NCBI RefSeq assembly: GCF_008831285.2
Contig: NW_022204948.1
Coordinates: 1 to 36,259 of the forward strand
Length of the DNA: 36,259 nt
Direction of reading: 5' to 3'
Origin: Nymphaea colorata
Lineage: Eukaryota > Streptophyta > Magnoliopsida > Nymphaeales > Nymphaeaceae
Positions 1 through 10,718 of this stretch are shown here, piece after piece. Numbering within the stretch: position 1 is the first letter of the stretch; each line of letters starts with the position of its first letter. Under the pieces are notes generated by a model that was not told the origin of the DNA, did not search any database, and saw nothing but the letters and a program-made list of their open reading frames with translations. Position numbers and translations under genes: made by a program.

Positions 1-125
1 ACAAACAACAAAAGCATACCACAATTACCGCATATAGAGCTCATTAATAAATATTTACTCTCAGGAATCCATCCTCCATAGCTTAAAAAGTCAATGGTCA
101 TCATATTTCCTTCAAGAAAAAATAA

Positions 126-539
126 ATGGGTGGTGTCGCTTTACTTTTTCTATAATATTGTAAGTTGCTAAATACCCAAACAAGATTCTACTCAAACAAC
201 ATACTTAATTTGACAATACAGAAATACAATACTGCTAATAAGTTAGGACAACTATTCTATTATCGAATATAGCTAAAGTAATTTGCTTTTTATCAAATAT
301 ATCCTCGTGATGAAAGCGGTCATGTCATTGACTTTGATAAGCAGTAATTCTAGAGATTAGACTTAGGTAAGGAGAGTATTAACAAGCGCCATACGTATTC
401 AAGCTTCACCCACTTTATGGACTGTTCAGCGAATACCTGCCAAGTTTATTGCCCTTTTTCCTATTTAAACGATGAAATTGGTTCAGGAAGGTTCGAATAT
501 GCAGTATAATAGTAATCAATTATTTAAAGCTATTTTTGA
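126..539 (+). CDS. Possible small ORF, hypothetical
   Basis: An ATG at 126 (MGGVALLFLEYC...) opens a 138-codon frame to TGA 537-539 when TAA and TAG are read as Glu. The product has a hydrophobic start, an aromatic-rich middle and an acidic stretch (DESGHVIDFDKQEFERLDL). I recognise no family. With a single stop codon, a frame of this length can occur by chance in AT-rich DNA, so this is weak. It could also contain a short intron: a GTAAGG begins near 368. The remaining sequence of 1-611 is AT-rich and shows nothing else; it probably holds the promoter of the next gene. Confidence 0.3.
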
Positions 540-611
540 TTATGGTGATGAAGCGTTGCCGTTTCAAGTTATTGTTTTAAAACGGAGATAAGTTATAAAA
601 TTTATTTAAAA

Positions 612-3600
612 ATGGGTTGCGAAGCCTCGGAAGGCATCTCTCCAAATGAGGTGCGCGTTACTTCTCCCAACAGGCACTAAGACCTGTCCCCTCCGCAGAA
701 GAGCCGTTCCCCTTAGAAGCTCCCCCAGCCTTTGAAGGATCCAGTGAAAGAAACTCCGCCAGTCAAGGAGGTTCCCCCAACTCAAAAGATACGGCCACCT
801 TAGGAAGCTCCTCCTGAAAAGGTTCTAGGGAAGGAGATTCCCCCTGTACAGGAAGCTCCTCCGACTCAAACAATTCGAGTTTCCTCGAAGCCTCCTCCTA
901 CTTAGTAAATTATTCCAGAGAAGGCGGTTTCCCCACCTCAAGTAATTTCCCAACTTAAAAAAAACCAACTATAAAGGAAGCTCCTCCAAAAATAGAGATT
1001 CCTCACACTGCGGAGATTAACCATACTGAAACTGAAAGGTTTCCCCCATTAAAGAAGCGCCCCCTGCTCCTTCAGTTCGAGCCACTTAGTCGGTTTCCTC
1101 AGCCAAAGAGGCTCTCCCTGACCAAAAGGTCCCTCTACCTTAAGTGGTTATACCAGCTTCGGTGATTCCTTCCACTGTGAAGATTGAACCAGTCCAGCTC
1201 CCCAGCTAAAAGGTCCCTTCTGCTAAATAAATTTTGCCGGTTCAGAAAAGTTCCCCACCATAGAAGCCGACTTCCATTTAGCCCACTAAGGAAACCCTCC
1301 CAGCTTAGAAGGTAACCCGTGCTGAAGAGGTCACTAAGGAAACCCCTCCTGCATAAACAGCTCCTTTCCTGAGAAAGTACTTCAAGATCAAATTATCCCG
1401 CCCGCTAATCAAGCTTCTGTAGTTAAGGCTGTCCCCCCAACTTAGGTGGTCCTCCGATTTAGACGATTCCAGTTGAGATTAAAAACGCTGTCCAACGTCT
1501 GACAAGTGAATACTCGGTTTTGAAGGAGACGATGAATCTGCTGAGTAAGGTCGCTCACTCTGAAGATCAGCTCAGCTACCTCGTCAACGCACTGGCCGAC
1601 AACATTCTTACTCTCGAGTAGCAGGAAGGCTAGTAAGCCAAGTAGAGGGTCCAAGAGCTGTTCACTCCTTAAAAATGTAAACTCATAAAAGAAGGGAAGC
1701 TGCGTTACTACGCATTAAAAGAGGAGTTCATAAGGTCTGAAAGGTAAAAGGGGTTCAAGACTGTTAGAATGGAGAGCTTATCAAGGATCTATCATAAATC
1801 GCTAGAATCAATTACAATGGAGATTATTTATCGTATACATAAAACTAATTTGGCATAAAATGCTATCGTCCTCGCCACTATTCTTAACTAGATGGTAGCA
1901 GTTCTATAATGTTGTTAAGTTTTAAGCTATTGGTCATTACACTGAGAAGGTTGGGACCTTGTTGAACTTCAAGTACAACTCCATTCGTCAGGAGTCAAGC
2001 AACATCAGAAGACTCCTCCTATAGTGCTTCACAAAGCACCAGAAGACGATTCAATCCCTGAAGTTCGACCTCAGCGAGGAAGAGATAATGGGTATCGCTG
2101 AGATCTCCAGGGACGCCTGCAACTACTACGACAGCGGAGTCTACCTCATCTTCGTCTACTTCGTCACTTCCTGCAGGAAACTAGAAGACGGAAGACCCCC
2201 TTAAGGCCATCGAGGAGAAGATGCAGAGGGCCCTGGACATCGTCTCCGCGAAGTACCCGCCCGGAGAGGGACTCAAGGAGGAGCAGAAGGAGTACGCCGA
2301 GGCCTTGCGGAACCTCGCCCTCAAGGACAAGTTCGCCCATGAGCCGCAGAAGCTGGACCCCACGGGAAGGCCGAAGCAGGAGCAGGCCGAGGAGATCATC
2401 ACGCACTACGCCAGGATAGCGAAGTCCAACAGGAGCACTTCGAGGAGCTGGTCAGGAGCACCTGTCTCAAGAAGTGCCTCGAGATACACACCGGCCTGAA
2501 GTACAACCCCGACAACCCCAACAAGAAGGCCCTCACGCGCATCAAGGAGAAGATGTTCTTCAAGAAGGACGCCGTCATCAAGCGCGAGATGAATTCGGAC
2601 ATTAAATAGACTCTGAGCAGCGAAGAGACGGCCTACAAAAAGGGCATCGACGAGAACCTGGAGAACATGACAGAGATAAAGTTCTCCATCAGCGACATGG
2701 TTCGGGGGAAGTGTATCTTTCTAGAGATACCCGACATCGTGAAACCATCAACGATATCAAAAATTGTAAGGGAAGACCCTAGAAGCGCTTCAGAATCACA
2801 GAGATCGAAAGCCGCTTCACCAACCCCATCCCCATCAGCGACGTGACCCTCAAGATCGCAATCAGGGAGGAGATTGTTGCCTAGCTACAATTGACCGTCC
2901 AGACCAACATGGCGGCCTACAACTTCGCGCACAAGATATACGAGCTGCAGCGGACCAAAGTCTTCTCGAAGGTCAAAATCTCCCACAACTACTTCGAGGA
3001 GTACCAGAAGGACTTCAAGCAACTCACCCAACGGGCTGTAGAAATAAGCAGGGGCGCCTCCTCACAATAAGGGGCTCTCAGCCCGAAGCAGTCAAGACTA
3101 TTCAATAGTACTTCGACCTTCAGAGTGTGCAAATGGAGGGATTCTCAGAGATGTTGGAAAAGGCGTTGTCTCGTAGGTTTAAGGACGCCAAGGACATTCC
3201 CAAGTTCGAAGTGTGCACAGCTAAACACCTGCAAGACTTAATGCTTCCCATCTTCAATATGCAAATGGGAAGCTGGTACAAAGAGCTTGGCAATAAAATG
3301 AACCAAATCCTTCAAAACAAACAATATCCCAGTCTTACAGCTACTTTACTCTACTTCTTTTTGAACAAGTCGACATATCAAAAGAACTATCTAACATGCG
3401 TTTATCTGTTCCATCATATTTGAGTTATTTAAAGACGCCAGTAGATCGATATAAGAGACACGATACATTTTTTATACATTTTAGAAAAGAACTATTTGGG
3501 ATTGACTCTCATCCATCACTATAACGTTAAAACCCGAGGCTATTTATGAAAAATAATCAATTTGGTATGATCAATTTGAGTGACTCAACCACTCCTTATT

Positions 3601-5422
3601 CCGGATTTGTCTTTGATGTCAATATTGAAGAAGATAGCCCATAAAATATTCGTGCAATAAAATAGGTTATCGAATTACTCTTTAACCTTGTAGATAAATT
3701 TAAAAAGATTTTCGCTAATTTGAAAAGTATTACAAGTGGCTAATATCGATATTGTAGAAACACCCTTAGTTTGACACTGGAACCATTGCGAGTGAAGCCA
3801 AGCTCCTCATGATCCAAAGGCTACTAATAGGAGGCCAAGTGTAAAAAGCCTAAAAAATGCTCGAGTAAGTGCGGAACAACTTCAAGAGGAAGGAGGAGCA
3901 TCTCAAGACCATATTCTGTGAGCTTCTGCTTACCGAATGCAAAGTCAAGTTGTAGAAACTATCCGTGGAGGCTTCAAAGTGCATTACGACAAAGAAGTCA
4001 AAAGGAAGCTCTAAATTTCGGTCTTGAACTGCGTGGACCGCATGTGGACAACTCGGAGTGGCGGATTGCCAAGTAGCTGCTTAAAAATAGCCAGGAAAAA
4101 TAGGACCATATTTATATCTTAGAGAAGTTTTGCAGACGGTTAATAACCGACATAAGTAAGCATGAAGCAGAAGGACTAGTTATGGAGGTGAGCAATGTCT
4201 GGCCATATTTCAAGAAGTGTGGACTTGAAGAGCCCAATCTAATACCAAATGAATCGGTCTTAAGGTTCCGGTTAAGTCAAAAAGAGCTATTAACTAGTGA
4301 CAGCTGTGCCTCATAACCCAAGCAGGCTGGAAGAATTTGACATAACTGCATTTTTGTACAACTATAATAATTCAGTCAACGATGGTATTGGGGGATCAAA
4401 AGTGAAGGCTGTGCCCACCTCAGCAAAGGAGACTGGAAGAACTTGAGTATATTTTATTTAGGTATCAATCATTTATTTAGATAATAACAACATTGGTCCT
4501 GAAGGCTTTGCCCACCTGAGTAAAGGAAACTGGGAGAATTTGACAGAACTGCAATTGAGTAATTATCTTGTAAGCTAGGCAACAACAAAATTGGATTTGA
4601 CGGTTTGGCCGAGCTGAGTAAAGGAAACGGAAACTGGAAAATGCTGAAAAAACTGGGATTGAGTGAAAATTTGATAACGTAGGTACAAATAGCCTCGGAG
4701 ATAAGGACTGCGCCCATCTGATCAAACCAAACTGGAAGAATATCATCTCCATGAATTTGTGTATGGACCAAATAGATTTAGATCAGAACAATATTAGAAG
4801 TGAGGGCTGCGCCCATCTGAGCAAAGCAGACTGGAAGAATTTATCATATCTGGACTTAGGTAAAAGATAATAAGTTTAGGTGAGAACTTTATCGGAAGTG
4901 AAGGCTGCGAGCATCTCACTAAAGGAGATTGGAAAAATTTGAAGACACTATTCTGTGTAAATTTTATTGATAATTTAGGCGGATGCGATCTCAAAAATGA
5001 TGGCTGTGCCACTCTGGTTAAAGGAGACTGGAAGATGCTTGAAGAACTGAATCTCAGTATAAGCTTCGCAATTTAGATTCAACTCGATTGCAGACGAGGG
5101 TTGTGCCCACTTAGCCGAAGGAAAGTGGAAGAGTCTGAAAAAACTATGCTTAGGTATAACAATAATAAGGCTTAGATGAAACAACATCACAGACAGTAGT
5201 TGCGCTAACCTAGCCAAAGGAGACTGGCCAGAATTGAATAACTGAATGTGGGCAAACTTCGCTTTGAAATAAACAAAGTAGGGAAAGAAGGCTGTGCCCA
5301 CCTGGCCAAAGCCAACTGGAAGAACCTGAGAACATTGAAAGTGGGTACAAATTTATTAATCTAGGTAATCCTACCCTTGAACAATAAACTATTAAATAAT
5401 TGAAAAACAAAGTCTCGGCTTG
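612..5422 (+). CDS. Large N-acylated protein: Pro-rich tail, RelA/SpoT-like region, C-terminal LRR array
   Basis: Starts at ATG 612 with MGCEASEGISPNEV, a textbook N-myristoylation plus palmitoylation signal (Gly2, Cys3, Ser6), so the protein is probably anchored on a membrane. Next comes a low-complexity region (about 700-1440) of Lys/Glu/Pro/Val units such as VKEAPP. A helical region follows, then about 2640-3050 a stretch reading FSISDMVRGK...IESRF...VAELQL...AHKIYELQR that resembles RelA/SpoT-type nucleotidyltransferase domains (the ELQ matches their EIQ motif, with TAG = Glu). A helical linker (3090-4290) leads to about eleven LRRs (4300-5410). It stops at TGA 5420-5422. The frame shifts by one base near 960, 1046, 1366, 1445, 1935, 2195, 2430, 2741, 3085, 3320, 3800 and 4020, mostly at homopolymers. 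Because SMC3 shows the same defect, I favour read errors over a pseudogene. Substrate and function are unknown; enzymatic activity is not shown. Confidence 0.7.
700..1440 (+). repeat. Degenerate Lys-Pro-Pro repeat tract in the first gene
   Basis: Imperfect coding repeats of about 8-15 residues (KETPPVKEVPPT, KEIPPVQEAPPT, KEAPPAPS, KETLPAEKV) fill this stretch. At DNA level the recurring core is aaggaagctcctcc and variants. Such a tract is probably disordered and may act as a flexible spacer between the acylated N-terminus and the folded domains. Confidence 0.65.
2640..3050 (+). other. RelA/SpoT-like nucleotidyltransferase region within the first gene
   Basis: This segment encodes SDMVRGKCIF (compare the D-[LM]-[IV]-R-[GAC]-[KR] start of RelA/SpoT synthetase domains), a charged helix, IESRF, and VAELQLTVQTNM followed by HKIYELQR. 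The order Rxx-basic, then EIQ-like, then H..Y is that of the RelA/SpoT fold. Similarity is judged by eye only, and the ATP-binding loop and active-site acids were not all located. It lies inside a locally GC-rich block (about 2160-3250). Confidence 0.45.
4300..5410 (+). repeat. Leucine-rich repeat array of about 11 units, each about 100 bp with its own tiny intron
   Basis: Units of about 97-108 bp encode a pattern such as EGCAHLSKGDWKNLxxLxLxxNxI. Unit starts are near 4300, 4400, 4500, 4600, 4704, 4803, 4900, 5000, 5097, 5199 and 5288. Directly after the LxxLxL strand, most units carry a GT-AG intron of 19-24 nt, at 4356-4375, 4462-4480, 4559-4578, 4663-4682, 4761-4781, 4860-4879, 4955-4978, 5057-5076, 5154-5175 and 5345-5364. 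Removing them restores the LxLSxNxI core in most units. In the 4356, 5057 and 5154 units one further base is still needed. Unit 10 (5199-5287) has no clear GT-AG intron. The array probably grew by duplication of an exon-intron unit. Confidence 0.8.
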
Positions 5423-5479
5423 ATTGATTTCATAATTCAATAAATATTTTTGAAGACTAATAACTATTCCAAAGAATCT

Positions 5480-5690
5480 AAATCAAAGTCACTGCCATCA
5501 ACTGATAAATGAAGGCGAACATCAGATAAACTCTGATCAGCAAAGAGACGGCCTACAACTTCGCGCACAAGATATACGAGCTGCAGCGGACCAAAGTGTT
5601 CTCGAAGGTCAAGATCTCCCACAACTACTTCGAGGAGTACCAGAAGGAGTTCAAAGAACTCACCCAACGGGCTGTAGAAATAAGCAGCAA
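5480..5690 (+). pseudogene. Rearranged partial copy of the first gene's RelA/SpoT-like region
   Basis: Positions 5549-5690 repeat 2913-3050 almost exactly (from CGGCCTACAA through the Tyr-Glu-Leu-Gln-Arg coding stretch). Positions about 5485-5558 match 2567-2638 more loosely. The join lies at the 10-base word CGGCCTACAA, present in the parent at both 2629-2638 and 2913-2922, so the copy lacks the 284 bp between them. Beyond 5690 the similarity ends. An open frame continues to about 5793, but the fragment has no start codon of its own, so a working gene is unlikely. Confidence 0.75.
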
Positions 5691-5889
5691 GGGAATATTT
5701 CTTAAATGGTGGCTATTAATAACCAAATTCAGCCATAAAAAGCCAAATAAATTGGTAGAGGCCAAATTGCTAAAAATTTCTGATAGTCTTTAAAAGTTTT
5801 TTTCCCAAACCAATAACTTTTAAAGGAGGCTCTTCTTGACGAAGCAAACAATCCTTTTAATTTATTCAATTACTAATAGTGATGAATAA

Positions 5890-6954
5890 TCACTCTGTTT
5901 CGGCATTTTCCTATTGGGCTAAGTCCTTGACTTCGATGTAATAGAGATAAGCATATTTTTCGGAGGTATTGATGTGAGCTATTATTTCCACTCTTGACTA
6001 CTCCTAACTTACTCTCTTACAAATTCTGCGAGGCCTATCATAAATTTTGATCCTGATTTTCTCATCATGCACAAGCTGATTATTATAAGTATAACGACAA
6101 TATTGCCATAATGAGATAAAAGATATTTACATCAGGAATGAAAGACAAAAGAGCAAAGATAATCAAGACCAAAAACTAGCATTGGAAAAGCTTCTTCCAA
6201 AAGAACCGGTTCTTAAAGCTTTTGGAATCTCTAAAGGTTGTAGTAATTGCGAGAAATCTTCGAAAGAATGAAGTTTTCCAGTTTCTACCTATCAAAATCT
6301 AATTGATCGGCATCGTATACAGGCTTTTAAGATGATGAATTGGTCACCATAAAATAGGGATACAATTTAACTGCTTTTGGATGATCCACGATAGAAAGAG
6401 ATTTAATTTCGATGTGTGAGACTTGGGAGAAACAGAGTGTAAATTTACCAGGGGTCTTGAAAATAGATTTGATCCAGCGGAAGACATTTCTTTCCTTCTT
6501 TTTAAGCACTGCAGCCATAGTCAAACTATAATTTTAAAGATCGACTCCTTTGCAATACTCAACCAATGCCTCATTCAACTTTCCTTCCGTATAGAACGCT
6601 CCAAATAACGCCAGCACCGCTGTAAAGTAACCCAACATCTATAAAATTGAGCCGATGCCTGTTTACATGAAGATGAAGGCCAACAAAAGTATAGCGATTG
6701 AGATTTTGAGAAGCTTCATCCAAAATATGAACTTTTGACTTAAGGACAGTTTTTGAAGGGTCCCAGCTTCATCTAAAGCTACTCTTTGGCAATCAGCTAG
6801 CTGAGCTATGGTTGATTGCACTGATGCTTATCCGAGACTGGCCTGGATTGTTGTTTTGAAATATGCTTTGCCTTATAGGATAAACACGCACCACTTTGCC
6901 GTTGCCCTATCTTTGGATTTCCTCGTTCAATAATCCGAAACTATTTTTTGCCAT
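5890..6954 (-). CDS. Four-TM tandem family protein, copy 5 (most divergent)
   Basis: Starts at ATG 6954 (MAKNSFGLLNEEI), stops at TGA 5890-5892. It follows the family plan: a soluble N-terminus, a LxMKLGPFKN stretch corresponding to the family's LLIRPFKND, two TM helices (IAILLLAFIFM... and LGYFTAVLALFGAFY), then NEALVEYCKGVDL and a beta-rich section. A second half follows with another TM pair (FLVLIIFALLSFI..., YLIMAILSLYL) and a closing ICKRV...RVEIIAHI...YYIEVKDL. It differs from copies 1-4 in its N-terminus and lacks the TTAATTAA element before the ATG. Two or three single-base shifts interrupt the frame (near 6790, 6700 and 6100). Family function is unknown. Confidence 0.7.
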
Positions 6955-7102
6955 TGTAAAGATTAATTATTATCCTACAAATATAAGATATGACAATATG
7001 AGTAAATATGCAAACTAACTATTTAAGACATGGTTATTATTGTAAATTTTAAAAAAGAGTTGATTTTTTCTATTTTTTGTAAATAAGCATATGTTTTTAT
7101 CA

Positions 7103-8238
7103 TCAGTTGGCATTTGGTTAATTGCCAATCTTCTTAATTTCTATGCAATAGGATTTTAGGGTCTTGACTTTGATTAGAATGTTCCCTGTCTATGGAAAAT
7201 AACTTCGACTCTACTCTGTTCTATGCTTACTTTCTTACAGTATTCTTCAAATTAGATAATTGTCTAATCTTTAGCCTTAAAAAACTTGCAAGCCAGGATA
7301 TGAATACGAAATCTTGCACAAGCATAAGGGAAAGCATATAGTAAGTAAAAAATTTCATCTCCTCTATTCACAAAAAGAGGGACGAAATCCAAAAGGAAAA
7401 GAAGACAAGCCCAAAGTATCTTCTTCTCCCAAAATACCATACGAATGAAGGCTTCGTTTTATTTAAAGGGACGTAGCAGAAGCTCTAAATCTTCAAAGAG
7501 ATAATCTTCTACAGCCTTTCTTTTCTGAAGCCGAAATTATTTGCCTAAAAAAGAGGTTTATTGAGGCTTGTGCCAAATGAGCTGAAAAGAATTCCTCTTT
7601 TGTAAAGTTTCACTGAGTTATTTTCTTCAAAGATTCGATAAGATTTAACTTCAAAATGTGTGATTTCCAAAAAGAATGGCGAAGATACTCCAGTGGATTC
7701 ACAGTCGCTCCAAATCCATCGGCAGAAATTGTTATCAACTTACTTGTATGCCACTGAGATGGCCATCTTTTAATGGCTCAGGTCCAAGTCTTTGCAGTAT
7801 TTTACAAGCGCTTTGTGGCAGTTACTCATGGCGCATGACTATATATAAGGAAGATCATGCAAAGGGAAATTGTTGCGATGAGTGATTTCCCTGAAATTCG
7901 TTTAAGCTACTCGTCTTTTTGGAAATTGCGAAAAGTTAGATAAACATAAGCAGTAGCAGTGGGACTAATATTGCGATTGACAGTTGATGAGATAATACAT
8001 ACTTCTTGAAAGCAGGATCATTTTTGAATGGACGAATTAGTAGTTCAAACTGCTCGAAGGATATCACCTTGGCCAACTATTAGTTATCATATCTGAGGCT
8101 TTGTTGGTTTAAAATAGGCTAATCTGCTCGTTTATTTGGGATGAGTGCTCTATTTAAGATCATCAGTTCGACTATTTTGTAGTTGGCTCCTCTCTAATCT
8201 AGTCTCTCCATCTCAGTCTAAAGTAGCTCGTTCCTCAT
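7103..8238 (-). CDS. Four-TM tandem family protein, copy 4
   Basis: Starts at ATG 8238 (MRNELLETEM, with TAG = Glu at codon 7), stops at TGA 7103-7105. The first half has SFEQFELLIRPFKND written with GAG and GAA codons where copy 2 has TAG and TAA, which fixes the meaning of those codons. It is followed by a TM pair and HKALVKYCKDLDL. The second half repeats the plan (ELLLRPFK, TM pair, FEEYCKKVSIEQSRVEVIFH) and ends KSYCIEIKKIGN. The ATG is preceded by ATTTAATTAAAT. I recognise no outside family. Confidence 0.75.
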
Positions 8239-8260
8239 ATTTAATTAAATATCATCAGAC
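8239..8260 (-). promoter_or_regulatory. Shared 5' element of family copy 4
   Basis: Reads GTCTGATGAT then ATTTAATTAAAT directly before the ATG. Nearly identical to copies 1 and 3. Confidence 0.5.
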
Positions 8261-8373
8261 TATATTCTTATGCTGATTTCAGACAAACAAATGCAAATAA
8301 AGATTAACAACCTCCTTTGATCACCAAACAAATTGGTATCTCGTTGAAGAAATAAAAATAAGTGGTTATAATA

Positions 8374-9479
8374 TCAATTGTAATGCTTTTTAACCTCTAA
8401 ACAATAAAGTCTAGTGTGTTGTCCTGATTCTATTTCCCTCAAACTAATGGAATACTATTTCGATTCGATCCTGCTCCAAATTTACCCTTCTGCAGAAGTT
8501 TCCAAACTCCGTCTTTGCCTACTTTTAGCTTCTTCCATCTTGCACACCATATACATGAGGATGGCGCAGATTACAACCCCACTGGCGACAGCCCAGATCG
8601 TCATCAATTTTTGTCTGTAGTGAAGAAAAGAGGGGCAAACATCAAAATTATTAGGAGAAGTCCCAAATCAGCCTCTGATTCCATTTTGCCATCGCGATAA
8701 AAGCTTCACTTTTCTTGTATGGACGAAGAAGCAGCTCTAATTCTTAAAAAGGGATTATTTGTCTAGTTTTTCCTTTCTGAAATCGAAATGTACTGGCTTA
8801 AATAATGGCTCCTAGATGCTTGTATTGATAGTATTGAATACTGGATATCTGCAGTATAGCTTTTATGTATCTTCATCTGCAGGATCCGGTTGACTTGATT
8901 TAAATGTGAGAAATTTCATAGGTACAAAGCGAGTACTTCCTGGCTGTGCTGACTATCTCTTTGTCCATTCGAATATGCTCTTTTCAACTTTCTTGGGGAC
9001 TGCCGAGATGGTCATATGATCGGAGCTAAGGTCAAGTTTATTGCAATACTCCACTAGAGCTTTATTAGCATTACCCATCGCACAGAACATGTAAAATGCA
9101 AAGAAACACAAGAGGAAAATAGTAGTAAAGTATACACCAGCTGCTATCCACATTAGTATCCCATCTGGAGCATATTTGAGAAGGCGAACGACAACAGATA
9201 CCAGCATGCAGACAATAAACCATTAGTATTTAACAATCCGCACGTAGTATCTATATGCTGGGTCATTTTTGAACGGCCGCATCAACAGTTCAAGCTGCTA
9301 AAAAGATATGATTTTGGGCAGTTCGTATTTATCATAGCTAAGATCTCCTTCTTGAAGATAGGCTCATCTGCTCGACCGCCGCTTAAAGATACTGCCTACT
9401 ATACGAACCTTCACAGTCATGTAGTTGTCCTCCACATGTTAATCGATTTCCGGCTCATCTGGAGCAACTCATTTCTCAT
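8374..9479 (-). CDS. Four-TM tandem family protein, copy 3
   Basis: Starts at ATG 9479 (MRNELLQ), stops at TGA 8374-8376, about 365 codons. The first half contains DEPIFKK, a YDKYELPK stretch, SFEQLELLMRPFKNDP (first Glu is TAG), then helices at about residues 95-135 (LVSVVVRLL, IAAGVYFTTIFLLCFFAFYM), then NKALVEYCNKLDL and a beta-rich stretch. The second half contains EPLFKPVHFDFRKEKLD, IIPFEELELLLRPYKKSE, and a second TM pair at about residues 276-313 (LLIILMFAPLFF; IWAVASGVVICAILMYMV). It closes with FCRRVNLEQDRIEIVFH and YCLEVKKHYN. Several single-base shifts are needed. Probably an integral membrane protein with both TM hairpins arising by internal duplication. Confidence 0.75.
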
Positions 9480-9501
9480 ATTTAATTAAATGTTATCAGA
9501 T
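9480..9501 (-). promoter_or_regulatory. Shared 5' element of family copy 3
   Basis: Reads TCTGATAAC then ATTTAATTAAAT minus its last two bases, directly before the ATG. Nearly identical to copies 1 and 4. Confidence 0.5.
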
Positions 9502-9611
9502 TTTATCTAATGGTTATTTATTAGATTAATCAAGCATTTAAGAGTTATTACAAATCTATCAATTCAATAATTCATCAGTGATTGTGAATCAAAATTAAAT
9601 GCAAATAGACA

Positions 9612-10696
9612 TCAATCCTCCCTTTGTTTAATCTCAAGAGAATGCAGCCTAAATGATTTTATTCTCCTGGATTCATTTACAATAAGTGTACTATAATCTC
9701 GACTCTGTTTTGCTGTCTATTGACCATTTTGCAAAAATCAGCAAAGGCAGCTATTGTTTTTGTTCTTAAGCTCATCATCTTGTTCAAAGCAAATGTAGAA
9801 AAATGAAGAGAATCACTGTCCAGATATAACAAAGATCGTTACAAAGTTGGACTAGAATCGAAAAAGAGAGGACGAACATGAAGATGAGAAGCAAAAATCC
9901 CCACATTATCTTTATATGCCATGCAACCATGTTGATAAAGGTGATATCTCGCTTGAAAGGTCGGAGCCATAACTATAGCTACTAAAATGGGACTATTTTC
10001 TCCAGCCTATCTTTTCTAAAAGTGAAATTCGATATGTGAATAAAGGCTACTATTCCTTGAGATTGAGTATGCTGAATGCTGAGCCATTATTATAAAGCTT
10101 TACTGACTTTTCTTCTTCATAGACTCGATATGATTTGATTTAAAAGTGGGAAATTTAAAAAAACCAAAGAGAGTATCGAAATATTGTACTTTCAGATTAT
10201 TTGTGTAAGACTGTTATCTTTAGGTGATAGTTATTGACATTTAGATTGTCACAAAAATCCACAAGAGCTTTTTTGGCTTTACTCTAAGGTTAGTCATTCT
10301 TAAAAAGAAGTAAACAAAGAAAATAGCAGAGATGGATTAAGCAAAAACTGACATCGTCATAATTGTGTCATCTTTCAAGGGATTGAAATGAAGGATAACA
10401 TAATTGAGACCAGCATAAGAGGACTATCCATTTTAAAACATTTTTATTTCGCAAGCAAGCTTTGTATGATGGGTCGTTTTTGAATGGCCGAATCAAGAGT
10501 TAGAACTGCTAAAAGGATATTATTTGGGTAGTTCGTATTTATCGTAATCAAGATGTTGCTTTTTGAGAATAGGCTCATCTAAGTAATCAGTTTCACAAAG
10601 TAAGAACTATTTTTTGATACGTAGCTGTACAATTTTGAAGTTGTCGTATCCATACTCATTTATTTGGTCTCTATCCTGCAGTAGCTAGTTCCTCAT
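9612..10696 (-). CDS. Four-TM tandem family protein, copy 2
   Basis: Starts at ATG 10696 as MRNELLQ, where codon 4 is TAG and the other MRNELL copies have GAG. Stops at TGA 9612-9614. First half: DEPILKKQHLDYDKYELPK, then SF-Glu-QF-Glu-LLIRPFKND with TAG and TAA as Glu, a TM pair, KKALVDFCDNLNV. Second half: KIVPF...LRPFKRD, helices MWGFLLLIFMFVLSFSILV and YIWTVILFIFLHLL, FADFCKMVNRQQNRVEIIVH, and end RLHSLEIKQRED. Single-base shifts occur near 10525 and 9980. Confidence 0.75.
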
Positions 10697-10718
10697 GTTT
10701 TAAATAATTCTATCAGAT
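10697..10718 (-). promoter_or_regulatory. Degenerate shared 5' element of family copy 2
   Basis: The CTGATA part is kept, but the TTAATTAA core has decayed to TTATTTAAAAC before the ATG. Confidence 0.35.

Noticed and set aside
612-5422. Programmed +1 frameshifting as in Euplotes
   Set aside because: The shifts are not at AAA-TAA-like slippery stops, lie mostly in homopolymers and occur in every gene type, so read error is simpler.
612-5422. Calling the first gene a pseudogene because of about a dozen frameshifts
   Set aside because: The density of shifts is similar in conserved genes such as SMC3, and the protein sequence between shifts is well preserved.
4469-5440. Several minus-strand ORFs of 70-108 codons with similar sequences
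   Set aside because: They are the reverse complement of the LRR units; their mutual similarity reflects the tandem repeat.
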